Position numbers and translations under genes: made by a program | Origin: Hyphomicrobiales bacterium | Lineage (GTDB): Bacteria > Pseudomonadota > Alphaproteobacteria > Rhizobiales > Phreatobacteraceae | DNA length: 64,000 nucleotides | Direction of reading: 5' to 3' | Assembly (NCBI GenBank): GCA_017304475.1 | Contig: JAFKKV010000010.1 | Span: forward strand, 1 to 64,000 | Part shown: one piece after another, positions 7,936 to 16,894 of the stretch | How positions within the stretch are numbered: the first letter of the stretch is position 1 | Layout: every line of letters starts with the position of its first letter | The notes under the pieces: generated by a model | Seen by the model: only the letters and a program-made list of their open reading frames with translations | Databases searched by the model: none | What the model was told of the DNA's origin: nothing

Positions 7936-10263
7936 ATGACCATAGCCGTTCGCCAGAGCCGCTTTCGCATCGAAGGCATGGATTGCGCCTCCTGCGCCGC
8001 CAAGATCGACACGGCGGTGCGCCGCTTGCCCGGCATCGAGGACGTCAATGTCTCGGCCACGACCGGCCGCATGACGGTGACCCATCAGCCCCAGAGCGAT
8101 CTCGACGCGGTTCAGCGCCGGGTGGCCGGCCTCGGCTATCGGGTCGCGGCGATCGACACGGCCGCCGGCGGCCATGAACACGGCCATAAACACGGCCACG
8201 ACCACGCCGATCACGGCCATGGACCCGCCTGCTCCGGCGGACATCACGACCATGGCCACGCCCATCATGGCCACGGCCATGATCATGGCGAAGACCACAA
8301 GCACCATGACCACGCGCATCACGACCACGCGGCCGGCTCGTCCGCGGCACCCGCGACCGGCACCGAAAGCCTCGGTCTTCACGGCCACGATCACGGCCCG
8401 GCGACCGGCCCCTGGTGGCGGAGCCGCAAGGGACTGCTGACATTGGCCTGCGGCGCGGCACTGCTGGTCGCCTATGGCCTCGGCAAACTGGTACCGGCGA
8501 TCGATCATTGGGTCTTCGTGCTGGCGCTCGCGGTCGGCCTGGTGCCGATCGCCCGGCGCGCTTTTGCCGCCGCGCGGGTCGGCACGCCGTTCTCCATCGA
8601 AATGCTGATGACCATCGCCGCCGTCGGCGCGGTGATCATCGGCGCCACCGAGGAGGCGGCGACCGTGGTCTTCCTGTTCCTGGTCGGCGAGCTGCTGGAA
8701 GGGGTCGCCGCGACCAAGGCGCGGGCCAGCATCCAGGGCCTGGCCGATCTCGTGCCGAAGACGGCGCTGGTGGAGACCGACGGCAAGACCCGCGAGGTCC
8801 CGGCCGAAAGCCTCGCCGTCGGCGCCGTCATCCTGGTCAGGCCCGGCGACCGCGTGCCGGCCGACGGCGTGATCGTCGCCGGCGACAGCGCCATCGACGA
8901 GGCGCCGGTGACCGGCGAAAGCACGCCGAAACGCAAGACCGTCGGCGACACCGCCTTTGCCGGCACGGTCAATGGCGAGGCGGCCCTCCGGTTGCGCGTC
9001 ACCGCCGCGGCCGCCGACAACACCATCGCCCGGGTCGTCAAGCTGGTCGAGGAAGCGCAGGAATCGAAGGCGCCGACCGAACGTTTCATCGACAGCTTCT
9101 CGCGCTACTACACGCCCACCGTGCTGGTCGTCGGCGCGCTGGTCGCCGTGGTTCCCCCGCTCGTCCTGGGCGGCGGCTGGTCCGAATGGATCTACAAGGG
9201 CCTTGCCATCCTGCTGATCGGCTGCCCCTGCGCGCTGGTCATCTCGACCCCCGCCGCCATCGCCGCGAGCCTGTCGGCCGGCGCCCGGCGTGGCCTGCTC
9301 ATGAAGGGCGGCGCGGTGCTCGAGCGCCTGGGATCGCTGACGGTGGTCGCCTTCGACAAGACCGGAACCCTGACCGAGGGCAAGCCGAAGGTCACCGACG
9401 TGGTCGGTCTCGGCCGGACCGATGCCGACGTGGTGGCGCTCGCCGCGGCCCTCGAAACCGGATCGAGCCATCCACTCGCCAAGGCGATCCTGGTCCGTGC
9501 CGAGGCCACGGGGGCCGCTGTCGTGCCGGCAACCGATCTCGGCGCCGTCCCGGGCAAAGGCGTGACCGGCAAGGTCGATGGCCTGCCCCTGTTCCTGGGC
9601 TCAGCCTCGGCCGTCGCGGAACGCATGGAACTCGCGGCCGATGTCGCCGCGCGGATCCAGGCGCTCAACGACGAGGGCAAGACCGTCTCGGTCCTCACCG
9701 CGGGCGATCAGGTCGCCGGCCTCATCGCCATGCGCGACGAGCCGCGGGCCGATGCCCGCCAGGGCCTGGAGGCGCTGAGCGCGGCCGGCGTCAGGTCGAT
9801 CATGCTGACCGGCGACAACAACCGGACCGCGGAGGCCATCGGCCGGATCGTCGGCATCGAGCCGCGCGGCGAATTGCTGCCCGAAGACAAGATGCGCATC
9901 GTCGAGGCGCTGCAGGCTGCCGGCGAGCGCGTCGGCAAGGTCGGCGACGGCATCAACGATGCGCCAGCCCTCGCCGCCGCCGATATCGGCATCGCCATGG
10001 GTGGTGCCGCCGACGTGGCGCTGGAGACGGCGGATGCGGCGGTGCTTCACGGGCGGGTCGGCGACGTCGCCGCCATGGTCGCCCTGTCGCGCCGGACCAT
10101 GGCCAATATCCGCCAGAACATCACCATCGCGCTGGGCCTGAAGGCGGTCTTCCTGGTGACCACCATCGCCGGCATCACCGGCCTGTGGCCGGCGATCCTG
10201 GCCGATACCGGCGCGACCGTTCTGGTCACCGCCAATGCCATGCGGCTGCTGCGGCCATCTTGA
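7936..10263 (+). CDS. zntA: P1B-type heavy-metal ATPase (Zn/Cd/Pb exporter), His-rich
   Basis: Inner membrane metal exporter of 775 residues. N-terminal metal-binding domain with GMDCASC (14-20), then a His-rich linker at about 80-150 with roughly thirty His in HGHDH-type runs, eight membrane helices, the CPC motif (C430-P-C432) in helix 6, phosphorylated Asp474 in DKTGTLTEG, the SSHPLA motif, MLTGDN and VGDGINDAPALA. The CPC motif plus linker fit ZntA-like Zn/Cd/Pb ATPases; Cu ATPases usually have a different helix-8 motif. Start: ATG at 7936 is the family-like start; other in-frame starts lie 14 codons upstream. No metal regulator gene is adjacent. Confidence 0.9.
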   Translation: MTIAVRQSRFRIEGMDCASCAAKIDTAVRRLPGIEDVNVSATTGRMTVTHQPQSDLDAVQRRVAGLGYRVAAIDTAAGGHEHGHKHGHDHADHGHGPACSGGHHDHGHAHHGHGHDHGEDHKHHDHAHHDHAAGSSAAPATGTESLGLHGHDHGPATGPWWRSRKGLLTLACGAALLVAYGLGKLVPAIDHWVFVLALAVGLVPIARRAFAAARVGTPFSIEMLMTIAAVGAVIIGATEEAATVVFLFLVGELLEGVAATKARASIQGLADLVPKTALVETDGKTREVPAESLAVGAVILVRPGDRVPADGVIVAGDSAIDEAPVTGESTPKRKTVGDTAFAGTVNGEAALRLRVTAAAADNTIARVVKLVEEAQESKAPTERFIDSFSRYYTPTVLVVGALVAVVPPLVLGGGWSEWIYKGLAILLIGCPCALVISTPAAIAASLSAGARRGLLMKGGAVLERLGSLTVVAFDKTGTLTEGKPKVTDVVGLGRTDADVVALAAALETGSSHPLAKAILVRAEATGAAVVPATDLGAVPGKGVTGKVDGLPLFLGSASAVAERMELAADVAARIQALNDEGKTVSVLTAGDQVAGLIAMRDEPRADARQGLEALSAAGVRSIMLTGDNNRTAEAIGRIVGIEPRGELLPEDKMRIVEALQAAGERVGKVGDGINDAPALAAADIGIAMGGAADVALETADAAVLHGRVGDVAAMVALSRRTMANIRQNITIALGLKAVFLVTTIAGITGLWPAILADTGATVLVTANAMRLLRPS

Positions 10264-10270
10264 GCCGAAT

Positions 10271-10287
10271 GCCGTCGCAAAGACGGC
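10271..10287. terminator. Hairpin between convergent genes
   Basis: GCCGTC-gcaaa-GACGGC lies seven bases after the stop of the metal ATPase gene and before the stop of the FeeM-like gene. It has no T-run on either side, so it is at best a weak or Rho-assisted terminator. Confidence 0.3.
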
Positions 10288-10300
10288 CCCTGGCCCTTCC

Positions 10301-11050
10301 TCAGGCGGCCGCGGCCTGACCGCGCACCGGCAGCTTGGCGCGCCGGCTCGGCTCGATGCGGGCCGGCACGGCATGGGCCGGCTGGCCCCGGCCGAACAGG
10401 AAGTCCCGCTCGATGGCGCTCGACGCCATGAACGGGTAGCGGCTGACGATGCGCTGATGCACTGAGGGATAGTGGATGCCCATCAGGTTGATCGGCTTCT
10501 TCAGGCCGGGATAGTGCCGCGGCTCGCCCATCGCTTCCATGAAGAACAGCCGCTTGTAGAAGGCCCGGTGCTCGGTCCTCACGGTCGCGAGGCCGAGATC
10601 GGCGCGGAAGAATTCCGAGGCCATGAAACCAAGCCGGACGGTGGCATAGGCAAGCCCGGGATTGGCGCGCGACTGCTCGTGATCGACCACGAGCCGCGTC
10701 GGATCGATCACGGTCTCGCCGGCCTCGATGCGAGCCCCCAGCACGTCGCCGAACACGGCCATTCCCGGCGAGATCGGGCAGGCCTTCGTCGCCGCATGAA
10801 TTCGGATGGAGCTGACCAGCTTGTCGCCGAGATACATGCCGAAGATCCAGACATTCGGCGAACTGTCGTAGCTGTCCTTGAAGATGCCGCGCTTGTTCGG
10901 CCGGATCGCCCCCTCGCGCAGGTAGCACTCATAGCGCAGCCGATAAATCGCCTGCTTGTCCTCTTTCGTCTCGGCGAGCCGGTATTCGATGCGGCCGAGC
11001 AGCTCGATAACGTGATTTGCGAAAGAATTCGCCGGATTAACCGTATTCAT
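10301..11050 (-). CDS. FeeM-like N-acyl amino acid synthase / autoinducer-synthase-fold protein
   Basis: 249 residues. The N-terminal segment EYRLAETKEDKQAIYRLR followed by YECYLREGAI, then FGMYLGDKLVSSIRIH and the later VIDPTRLVVDHE resemble the GNAT-fold acyl-ACP-dependent synthases (FeeM, LuxI relatives). Known members make long-chain N-acyl amino acids or acyl-homoserine lactones; the product here cannot be read. A ribosome-site-like GAGG lies about ten bases before the ATG. Transcribed alone, from a promoter with two perfect CtrA boxes (11104-11119 and 11137-11152), so expression is probably cell-cycle controlled. The C-terminal 20 residues are basic and Ala-rich. Confidence 0.75.
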   Translation of the reverse strand: MNTVNPANSFANHVIELLGRIEYRLAETKEDKQAIYRLRYECYLREGAIRPNKRGIFKDSYDSSPNVWIFGMYLGDKLVSSIRIHAATKACPISPGMAVFGDVLGARIEAGETVIDPTRLVVDHEQSRANPGLAYATVRLGFMASEFFRADLGLATVRTEHRAFYKRLFFMEAMGEPRHYPGLKKPINLMGIHYPSVHQRIVSRYPFMASSAIERDFLFGRGQPAHAVPARIEPSRRAKLPVRGQAAAA

Positions 11051-11103
11051 CTCGCATGCCTCACGTTAAATGCCAGTCTTCACCGCCAGAACCGAGGACA
11101 ATG

Positions 11104-11119
11104 TTAATCAAATTTTAAC
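11104..11119 (-). promoter_or_regulatory. CtrA box 1 upstream of FeeM-like gene
   Basis: TTAATCAAATTTTAAC is an exact match to the CtrA consensus TTAA-N7-TTAAC, 54 bases upstream of the start codon. The reverse strand also reads TTAA-N7-TTAA. The consensus is established for Caulobacter and other alphaproteobacteria; ctrA itself is in this window. Confidence 0.75.
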
Positions 11120-11136
11120 GAATGGAAAGCGCGTGG

Positions 11137-11152
11137 TTAAAATATCGTTAAC
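11137..11152 (-). promoter_or_regulatory. CtrA box 2 upstream of FeeM-like gene
   Basis: TTAAAATATCGTTAAC is a second exact TTAA-N7-TTAAC match, starting 33 bases after box 1, which is close to three helical turns, so both dimers would sit on one face of the DNA. No other gene starts on this side: the neighbouring GGDEF-EAL gene ends, not begins, at the far side of the gap. Confidence 0.75.
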
Positions 11153-11443
11153 GCGTTAGCGAGACCCGCGCCGACAACATGAAACTTGCTTGTTTGGATG
11201 GTTAAGAATGTGTTTTTTCTGCGACACCGTCTCGCGCGACGGTTGCAGCGCACAACACAAGACATGATACAGCCCCGGCCGAAGCTGCCGGCGACCCCTT
11301 CAAGGCATTGCGGAATTTCGCCTTTCGGCGATTGGGCAGCGGTCCGCTCCGGAATGTCGCCGGAGACGCAACACGCATAGCGCGCAACAGCGGCAAGCCC
11401 GCCACCAAGGCCCGGCTACCGCCGGACGATCGGCCGCCGAACG
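11153..11443. other. Gene-free stretch between FeeM-like promoter and terminator
   Basis: About 290 bases with no convincing gene. An 86-codon leftward frame crossing it has no recognisable motif and a low-complexity Ser/Ala/Arg composition. No repeat or RNA structure stood out beyond the CtrA boxes to the left and the terminator to the right. Confidence 0.4.
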
Positions 11444-11470
11444 AAAAAAGGCCCCGGATCACGGGGCCTT
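11444..11470 (-). terminator. Intrinsic terminator of GGDEF-EAL gene
   Basis: On the minus strand AAGGCCCCG-tgatc-CGGGGCCTT is followed by a run of T (AAAAAA on the plus strand at 11444-11449). Stem of nine pairs with a five-base loop. It lies about 47 bases past the stop of the GGDEF-EAL gene. Confidence 0.85.
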
Positions 11471-11516
11471 CTGATCAGTTATAATACGGATATCGTGGAC
11501 TGCGCGACAGCGGCCG

Positions 11517-13826
11517 TCAGGCGACCTTCTTGAGCAGCCCCTCGCCCGAGCGGCAGAGCAGCATCCGCAATTGCGCATCGGGAATGGCCGGGCTGAGCAG
11601 GAAGCCCTGGATCTCGGTCACCACGCCGGGCTCGTCGATCAGCTTCATCTGGGTATAGGTCTCGACCCCCTCGACGACGACCGACAGGCCGAGATCGGCG
11701 CCGAGCCGGGTCACGCCCTGCAGCAGCTTGACTGCGCGGGTATCGGTTTCCAGGTTGCGTACGAAGGAGCGATCGATCTTGACCTTCTGCAGCGGGAATT
11801 TCTGCAGATAGCTCAGGCTGGAATAGCCGGTGCCGAAATCGTCGAGTGCAATCCTGACGCCCATGCTGCGCAAGGTCTCGAGAGTGGCCAGGATCGAGGC
11901 CGAGTCCTGCAGCAGCAAGGTCTCGGTGATTTCCAGCTCCAGCCGGTCGGCGCTCAGGCCGGTGACCTCGAGCGTCTCGCGGACCAGCGCCACCACGTCG
12001 TCGCGGTCGAACTGCACCGACGACAGGTTCACCGCGAACCTGACGTCGTTCGGCCAGGCGGCACAGGCCGCGCAGGCCTTTCTGAGCACCTGACGGCCAA
12101 GCTCGACGACCAGGCCGGTTTCCTCGGCGATCGGAATGAACTCGGCCGGCGAGACCATGCCGCGGGTCGGATGCGGCCAGCGCACCAGCGCCTCGCAGGT
12201 CGTGATGGTCAGCGATTTCAGGTTCAGCAACGGCTGGAAATAGACCGCCAGATCCTCGTTGTGGATCGCCTTGCGCAGATCGAGTTCGGTGGCGCGCCGG
12301 GCCTGGGCCTGGCGATCCATTTCCTCCTCGTAGAAATGCAGGATGCCCTTGCCCCCGGCCTTGGCGCGCGCCAGCGCCATGTCGGCGCATTTCAGCAGTT
12401 GGCCCGGATCGGTGCCGTCGCGGGGCGCCAGCGCAATGCCGATCGAGGCACCGCAGACCACCGTCGAACCTTCGATCTGGACCATGTCCGACAGGTTCTC
12501 GATGATCCGGCCGGCGAGCTTGGCGACCTCGTTGACGGTGCGCACGCCGCTTTGCAGCACGACGAATTCGTCAGCACCGAAACGCGCCACGACATTGGTC
12601 TCGCCGACGACGAAGCGCAGCCGGTCGGCCACCTCGATCAGCAGCGTGTCGCCGATCGGATGGCCCAGCGTGTCGTTGACCTGCTTGAAATTGTCGAGAT
12701 CGACGAACAGCACCGCCAGCATGTCGCTGTCGGTGCGCATGGTCAGCGCCAGTTCGAGGCGCTCCTGGAACTGGATGCGGTTGGGCAGGCCGGTGAGCGC
12801 GTCGTGCCGCGACATATGGGCCATCCGCGCCTCGGTCCGGCGCTTCTCGGTGATGTCCTCGATGACGATCACCAGGCCGCCATTCTCCATCGGCTGGAAC
12901 GCCACGTCGATGTGGCACTCATTGGTCTCGACTTCGAGCCGGTTCATCGACCGGTCGCCGGCACGCCGCCGCACCATCTCCATGATGCGGCTGGCGTCAT
13001 GCGGATTGATCACGCCGCTTTCGACGTAACCGGCCACGATGGCGTCGACCCGCGCGCCCGAAACAAGGCTGTCGGGGTCGCCATGCAGCATCTCGCCCCA
13101 GCGCGCATTGACGACGACCAGCCGGCCGGCCGCGTCGAACATGGCCAGGCCATGGGGCATGTTGTTCAAAGCCGTGTCGAAGCGGGTCGCCAGCAGCTCG
13201 ACGTCGCGCTTGGCGATGACCGCGTCGAGCAGGATGTTCCTGAGCCGGGCCGCGACGCTGCGCGTGCTGACGAAGAACGGCGCGAAGAACAGGGCCAGCA
13301 CGATGTGATCGACATTGCCGGTGACCAGGAGGCCCGAAATGACCGGCACCGCCAGCAAGACGCTCTGGGTGTCGACGAAACGGCCATTGGCAAAATTACG
13401 CCCGGTGACCCCGACCATATGGGCGAGCACCAGCGACATGCTGAACAGCTGCGCCACCACGCTGGAGGTCAGGGCGAAGCTTGCGAAACACCACAGCCCG
13501 AGCATGAAGACATAGGCATTGGCGCCGATCGTATAGGCGCGCTCCCAGCGCCGCGCCGCCTCATAGGTGACCACATCGGCCCGCGCGCGCCGGTACGACA
13601 TGATGTGCAGCGTGCGGGCGAGGCTGACCAGGCCGAGCGCGATGGCGAAGCCATCGAGAATGAGGACCGGCGTGAGATAGGCAGCATAAAGCGCCGCCAC
13701 CCAGGCGGTCAGCGCACCGAACAGAAAAGTCCGCACGTCGGCGTAAAGCGCATCCACCATCGCGATATAGATCTCGACGGGGAAATCGCGCTTCGTCTCG
13801 TTCGTCGTCTCGGCACGAATGTTCAT
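11517..13826 (-). CDS. Membrane PAS-GGDEF-EAL protein (c-di-GMP turnover)
   Basis: 769 residues. Hydrophobic segments at about 34-72 and 103-185 form a membrane sensor, a PAS domain spans about 212-325, GGDEF about 335-500 and EAL about 515-760. The GGDEF signature is RFGADEF (second Gly replaced by Ala) and there is no RxxD inhibitory site in front. The EAL domain keeps CEALVRW (E545), the NLS Asn, EITET, DDFGTGYSS and KIDRSFV, so phosphodiesterase activity is likely; cyclase activity is doubtful but not excluded. Start: ATG at 13826 (MNIRAET); the frame extends 17 codons upstream without a family-like sequence. Followed by a clear terminator. Confidence 0.88.
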   Translation of the reverse strand: MNIRAETTNETKRDFPVEIYIAMVDALYADVRTFLFGALTAWVAALYAAYLTPVLILDGFAIALGLVSLARTLHIMSYRRARADVVTYEAARRWERAYTIGANAYVFMLGLWCFASFALTSSVVAQLFSMSLVLAHMVGVTGRNFANGRFVDTQSVLLAVPVISGLLVTGNVDHIVLALFFAPFFVSTRSVAARLRNILLDAVIAKRDVELLATRFDTALNNMPHGLAMFDAAGRLVVVNARWGEMLHGDPDSLVSGARVDAIVAGYVESGVINPHDASRIMEMVRRRAGDRSMNRLEVETNECHIDVAFQPMENGGLVIVIEDITEKRRTEARMAHMSRHDALTGLPNRIQFQERLELALTMRTDSDMLAVLFVDLDNFKQVNDTLGHPIGDTLLIEVADRLRFVVGETNVVARFGADEFVVLQSGVRTVNEVAKLAGRIIENLSDMVQIEGSTVVCGASIGIALAPRDGTDPGQLLKCADMALARAKAGGKGILHFYEEEMDRQAQARRATELDLRKAIHNEDLAVYFQPLLNLKSLTITTCEALVRWPHPTRGMVSPAEFIPIAEETGLVVELGRQVLRKACAACAAWPNDVRFAVNLSSVQFDRDDVVALVRETLEVTGLSADRLELEITETLLLQDSASILATLETLRSMGVRIALDDFGTGYSSLSYLQKFPLQKVKIDRSFVRNLETDTRAVKLLQGVTRLGADLGLSVVVEGVETYTQMKLIDEPGVVTEIQGFLLSPAIPDAQLRMLLCRSGEGLLKKVA

Positions 13827-13976
13827 GATACAGTCGTTGCAAACACCACCGGGCGGGTCCCGAACGAGAACCACCAAGCGTAATCAACCAAAAAAACCTT
13901 GCGCATCAATTAATTGGCTCAAGCACTGAGGCGCCTTGCCGACACACCGCCTCCAGCGCGCAATAGATTATTATTT

Positions 13977-15215
13977 TCAACGTGCAGTAGTCAGACGTGT
14001 AATGAGGCTCGATATCGCGCTGTTCGAGGTCGGAAAATCCGCCGCGATCCAGGCTTGCCTGAGTTTGGCGAGGGTGGAGCCCAGTTCCGGCCCGGCCGGA
14101 ATGCCCCGCGCCACGAGATCATTTCCCGAAATCGGAAAGGCCGGCGCCTTCCAGCGCTCGGCCAGGCTCGCGAGCGCCAGCCAGCCGGCATCGTCGGGCG
14201 CGGCCCCGGAGCGCGCAAAGGCCACCAGCGCCCGGTCGCGGTAGCCGCGCGGGCCGGCGGCGAACAGTGCTGCCTTGGCCAGGAGCTCTCCATCCGCCGG
14301 GTCGAGCCCGTGCCAGCCATGGCCGATGCCGTCGAGCCGACGATACTCTTCATTGGAGAGCGCAAGTCTTTCGCGCAACCTATCCGCGTCTTCCCGCACC
14401 AGCACGGCGAGCGCGCCAAGCCGGCGCGGCGCCTCCGCTTCGAGCCCCAGCCGTCGCTCGATATCGGCCAATCGATCGAGGCCACGGCACAATGGCACGC
14501 CGCCGATGAGCGATCCCAGCAGCCCGGCATCGGCCATGACCTGCAATGTCGGCCCGGCTTGCGCGGCGATCACCAGTTTCATCATCTCCATGCGCAGGCG
14601 CTCGCGCGACAGTTCGCCGAGCCCTTCGCGCTCCACGATGCAGGCGGCGAGCGCCGCGGCGTCGGGCTCGCCGGTGGCGAAGCTCGCATGAAAGCGGAAG
14701 AAGCGCAGGATCCTCAGCCGGTCCTCGCGGATCCGCCTCACGGGATCGCCGATGAATCGGACGCGTCCGGCCGCGAGATCCGCCGCTCCGCCGAAATAGT
14801 CGTGCAGGAGACCGTCCGGCGTCAAACTCATGGCGTTGATCGTGAAGTCGCGCCGGCTGGCATCGGCCTGCCAGTCGCGCCCGAAACGCACCGTTGCGCG
14901 GCGCCCGTCGGTCCCGACATCCTCACGCAGCGTGGTGACCTCGAAGCCGCGCCCCTCGACCACCACGGTCACCGTGCCGTGGGCGATGCCCGTCGGCACG
15001 GACTTGAAACCGGCGGCCGCGACCGTGCGGACCACCGCATCCGGCAAGGCCGTCGTCGCGATATCGACATCGCCGGGCGGCAGGCCGATCAGCGCATTGC
15101 GCACGGCGCCGCCGACCGGCCGCGCCTCCTCGGCCCCGGCGTTCAGGACGGCGAGCAGACGCGCCGCCGGCCCCTGGTCGAACCAGTCCGGCAGGGATAT
15201 TCGCCGGGGGGTCAT
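13977..15215 (-). CDS. cca: CCA tRNA nucleotidyltransferase / poly(A) polymerase family
   Basis: 412 residues, cytoplasmic; adds or repairs the 3' CCA end of tRNAs. Class II nucleotidyltransferase motifs: GGAVRN at about 35-40, the metal-binding DVD at 49-51, RRDFTINAM at about 121-129, and the nucleobase-reading REDRLRILRFFRF near 160-173. ATG at 15215 overlaps the DUF6111 stop by four bases. Last gene of a four-gene operon DUF1285-nudL-DUF6111-cca that is common in alphaproteobacteria. PAP-type poly(A) polymerase is the alternative reading within the same family. Confidence 0.9.
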   Translation of the reverse strand: MTPRRISLPDWFDQGPAARLLAVLNAGAEEARPVGGAVRNALIGLPPGDVDIATTALPDAVVRTVAAAGFKSVPTGIAHGTVTVVVEGRGFEVTTLREDVGTDGRRATVRFGRDWQADASRRDFTINAMSLTPDGLLHDYFGGAADLAAGRVRFIGDPVRRIREDRLRILRFFRFHASFATGEPDAAALAACIVEREGLGELSRERLRMEMMKLVIAAQAGPTLQVMADAGLLGSLIGGVPLCRGLDRLADIERRLGLEAEAPRRLGALAVLVREDADRLRERLALSNEEYRRLDGIGHGWHGLDPADGELLAKAALFAAGPRGYRDRALVAFARSGAAPDDAGWLALASLAERWKAPAFPISGNDLVARGIPAGPELGSTLAKLRQAWIAADFPTSNSAISSLITRLTTAR

Positions 15216-15493
15216 GGCCGCTCTCCCGTCCGCCTGGGATCGAGATGTGCCGGGTAGAAGATTCCATTTTCCACCCGCGCCGGTACATAGACCGCGGTCG
15301 GGTCCCGGCTCTGCATCGACACGATATAGAGCAGATAGCCGCCCGCCAGAACGACACCAGCGAGCCCGACCCAGACCGCCGGCTGCTTGTCCCAATGCTC
15401 CTTCAGCCAGGGATTCTGTTCCTTGACCTGCAGCCAGCCGACATAGAGCAGAAAAGGCAGGGCAAACAGCGCAAGGTCGATCAGGATGCGCAT
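15212..15493 (-). CDS. DUF6111-family membrane protein
   Basis: 93 residues with two transmembrane helices (about 3-20 and 40-60) and the segment VKEQNPWLKEHW between them. The C-terminal half (YVPARVENG...HLDP) is the recognisable end of this family. Overlaps cca by four bases; it begins on the last base of the NudL gene stop, so all three are translationally coupled. Function unknown. Confidence 0.8.
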   Translation of the reverse strand: MRILIDLALFALPFLLYVGWLQVKEQNPWLKEHWDKQPAVWVGLAGVVLAGGYLLYIVSMQSRDPTAVYVPARVENGIFYPAHLDPRRTGERP

Positions 15494-16155
15494 CAGGCTC
15501 GCTCGCTCGCCGCCACCGCCGGCTCGGACAGCCGTTCCCAGAGGTTGCGCAGGATCCCCGCGGTGATGCCCCAGATGTAACGCTCGCCATAGGGCATCGC
15601 ATAGAAATAACGCCGCTGGCCGTTCAATTCACGCCATTGGCGCTGGTGGTTCGCCGGATCCATCAGGAACGCCAGCGGCACCTCGAAGGCATCGGTGACC
15701 TCCGACGGGTTGAGGGTCAGGTCGAAACCCGGCTCGACCAGGCCGACCACCGGCGTGATCAGATAGCCGGTGCGCGACAGGAACGGCGCGAGATAGCCGA
15801 GCGGATGAACATGGCGCCGGTCGAGGCCGATCTCCTCTTCCGCCTCGCGCAGCGCCGCCGCCAGCGGGCTCGCATCATCGGGATCGATCTTGCCGCCCGG
15901 AAAAGCGATCTGGCCGGAGTGATTTGACAGGTCCGACGAGCGCTGAGTCAGCAGCACCGTGGCCTCGGGCCGCGCGACGACCGGGATCAGCACCGCGGCC
16001 GGCCGCGCCGGCGGACCTTCGTTGATCGTCGGGTCGCCGGGATCCGTGCCGCGCTCGCCCCCCGCGGCGAAGGGATCATGCACGAAAGACGGGACGTCGA
16101 GCGTCAGGCGCCCGGTCACCGCGGCGGTAAACTGGTCAGGCGAAACAGGAATCAC
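15493..16155 (-). CDS. NudL-type Nudix hydrolase, probable CoA diphosphatase
   Basis: 220 residues. The preceding motif LLTQRSSDLSNHSGQIAFPG is typical of NudL-type CoA pyrophosphatases, and the Nudix box follows at about 87-111 (GGKIDPDD...REAEEEIGL), with Asp in place of the first Glu but the catalytic REAEEE intact. It would split CoA into phosphopantetheine and 3',5'-ADP. The start is GTG at 16155 in a GTGA overlap with the DUF1285 gene. Sits in the cca operon. Confidence 0.85.
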   Translation of the reverse strand: MIPVSPDQFTAAVTGRLTLDVPSFVHDPFAAGGERGTDPGDPTINEGPPARPAAVLIPVVARPEATVLLTQRSSDLSNHSGQIAFPGGKIDPDDASPLAAALREAEEEIGLDRRHVHPLGYLAPFLSRTGYLITPVVGLVEPGFDLTLNPSEVTDAFEVPLAFLMDPANHQRQWRELNGQRRYFYAMPYGERYIWGITAGILRNLWERLSEPAVAASERA

Positions 16156-16742
16156 ATCAGGCCCTCGATCTCGGCGGCCGGCACCATGGGGTAGAAGGTG
16201 CCGGCGGCATAGAGGCCGAACCAGGCGGTCTCGTCGACCTGACGGATCTCGCCGAGATTGGCGAGATCGTGAAACAGCGCGCGCGAAACCCTCGCCCAGA
16301 GCTCGCGGCGGACATGCACATAGGGCTTCAGCCCGTCGGTGCCGGCTTCCTTCTCGAACCGCAGCGGATGGTCCGGGCCGACCTCCAGCCATTCCTCGGT
16401 CTGGGTGCGAAAGGCGATCTTGCGCTCCTCGCCGAGGCCCGAAACCCGCATCTCGACGGCGGCGAAAGGCGCGTCGTCGACGGTGATGCCGACCTTCTCC
16501 ACGGGCGTGACGAGGTAATATCGCCCCTCCTCGCGCTTCAGCACGGAGGAGAAGAGCTGCACCAGGGCCGGCCGCCCGATCGGGGTCTTCATGTAGAACC
16601 AGGTGCCGTCGGAGGCGATGCGCATGTCCAGGTCGCCGCAGAAGGGCGGGTTCCACAAATGCACCGGTGGCGGGCCTCTGACGGCCTTGACCTGGGTCGC
16701 GATGGCGTCCAGGCCGCCTGCAGGCGGAGTAGCACTGGTCAC
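16152..16742 (-). CDS. DUF1285-family protein
   Basis: 196 residues, soluble. Contains PPVHLWNPPFCGDLDMRI followed by DGTWFYMKTPIGRP and REEGRYYLVTPVEKVGI, all hallmarks of DUF1285. No signal peptide. First gene of the operon with NudL, DUF6111 and cca; divergent from moxR with 152 bases between the starts. Function unknown, but the linkage to cca and moxR recurs across Rhizobiales as far as I recall. Confidence 0.88.
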   Translation of the reverse strand: MTSATPPAGGLDAIATQVKAVRGPPPVHLWNPPFCGDLDMRIASDGTWFYMKTPIGRPALVQLFSSVLKREEGRYYLVTPVEKVGITVDDAPFAAVEMRVSGLGEERKIAFRTQTEEWLEVGPDHPLRFEKEAGTDGLKPYVHVRRELWARVSRALFHDLANLGEIRQVDETAWFGLYAAGTFYPMVPAAEIEGLM

Positions 16743-16894
16743 GCGATGAGCCTCACGATTGAGTGAAATCCCGGATCATTTCGGCCCGGACGATTGGCCG
16801 GAGCCTGAACCGAACGTAAGACTCGGCTATCGTGATCGCAACGCATGCGCCATGATGCACTGCGAAGGATAGCCGCGCCTCGAAGGGAGCCGTC

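Noticed and set aside
8170..8330. Repeat-like DNA that at first resembled a repeat array
   Set aside because: Codons for His, Gly and Asp of the metal ATPase linker; no regular spacer, so not a CRISPR or satellite.
11202..11462. 86-codon minus strand frame upstream of the FeeM-like gene region
   Set aside because: Overlaps a clear terminator, has no ribosome site or motif, and low-complexity composition.
11571..13883. 770-codon + strand frame opposite the GGDEF-EAL gene
   Set aside because: His/Arg/Gln-rich nonsense composition; the other strand holds clear PAS, GGDEF and EAL motifs.
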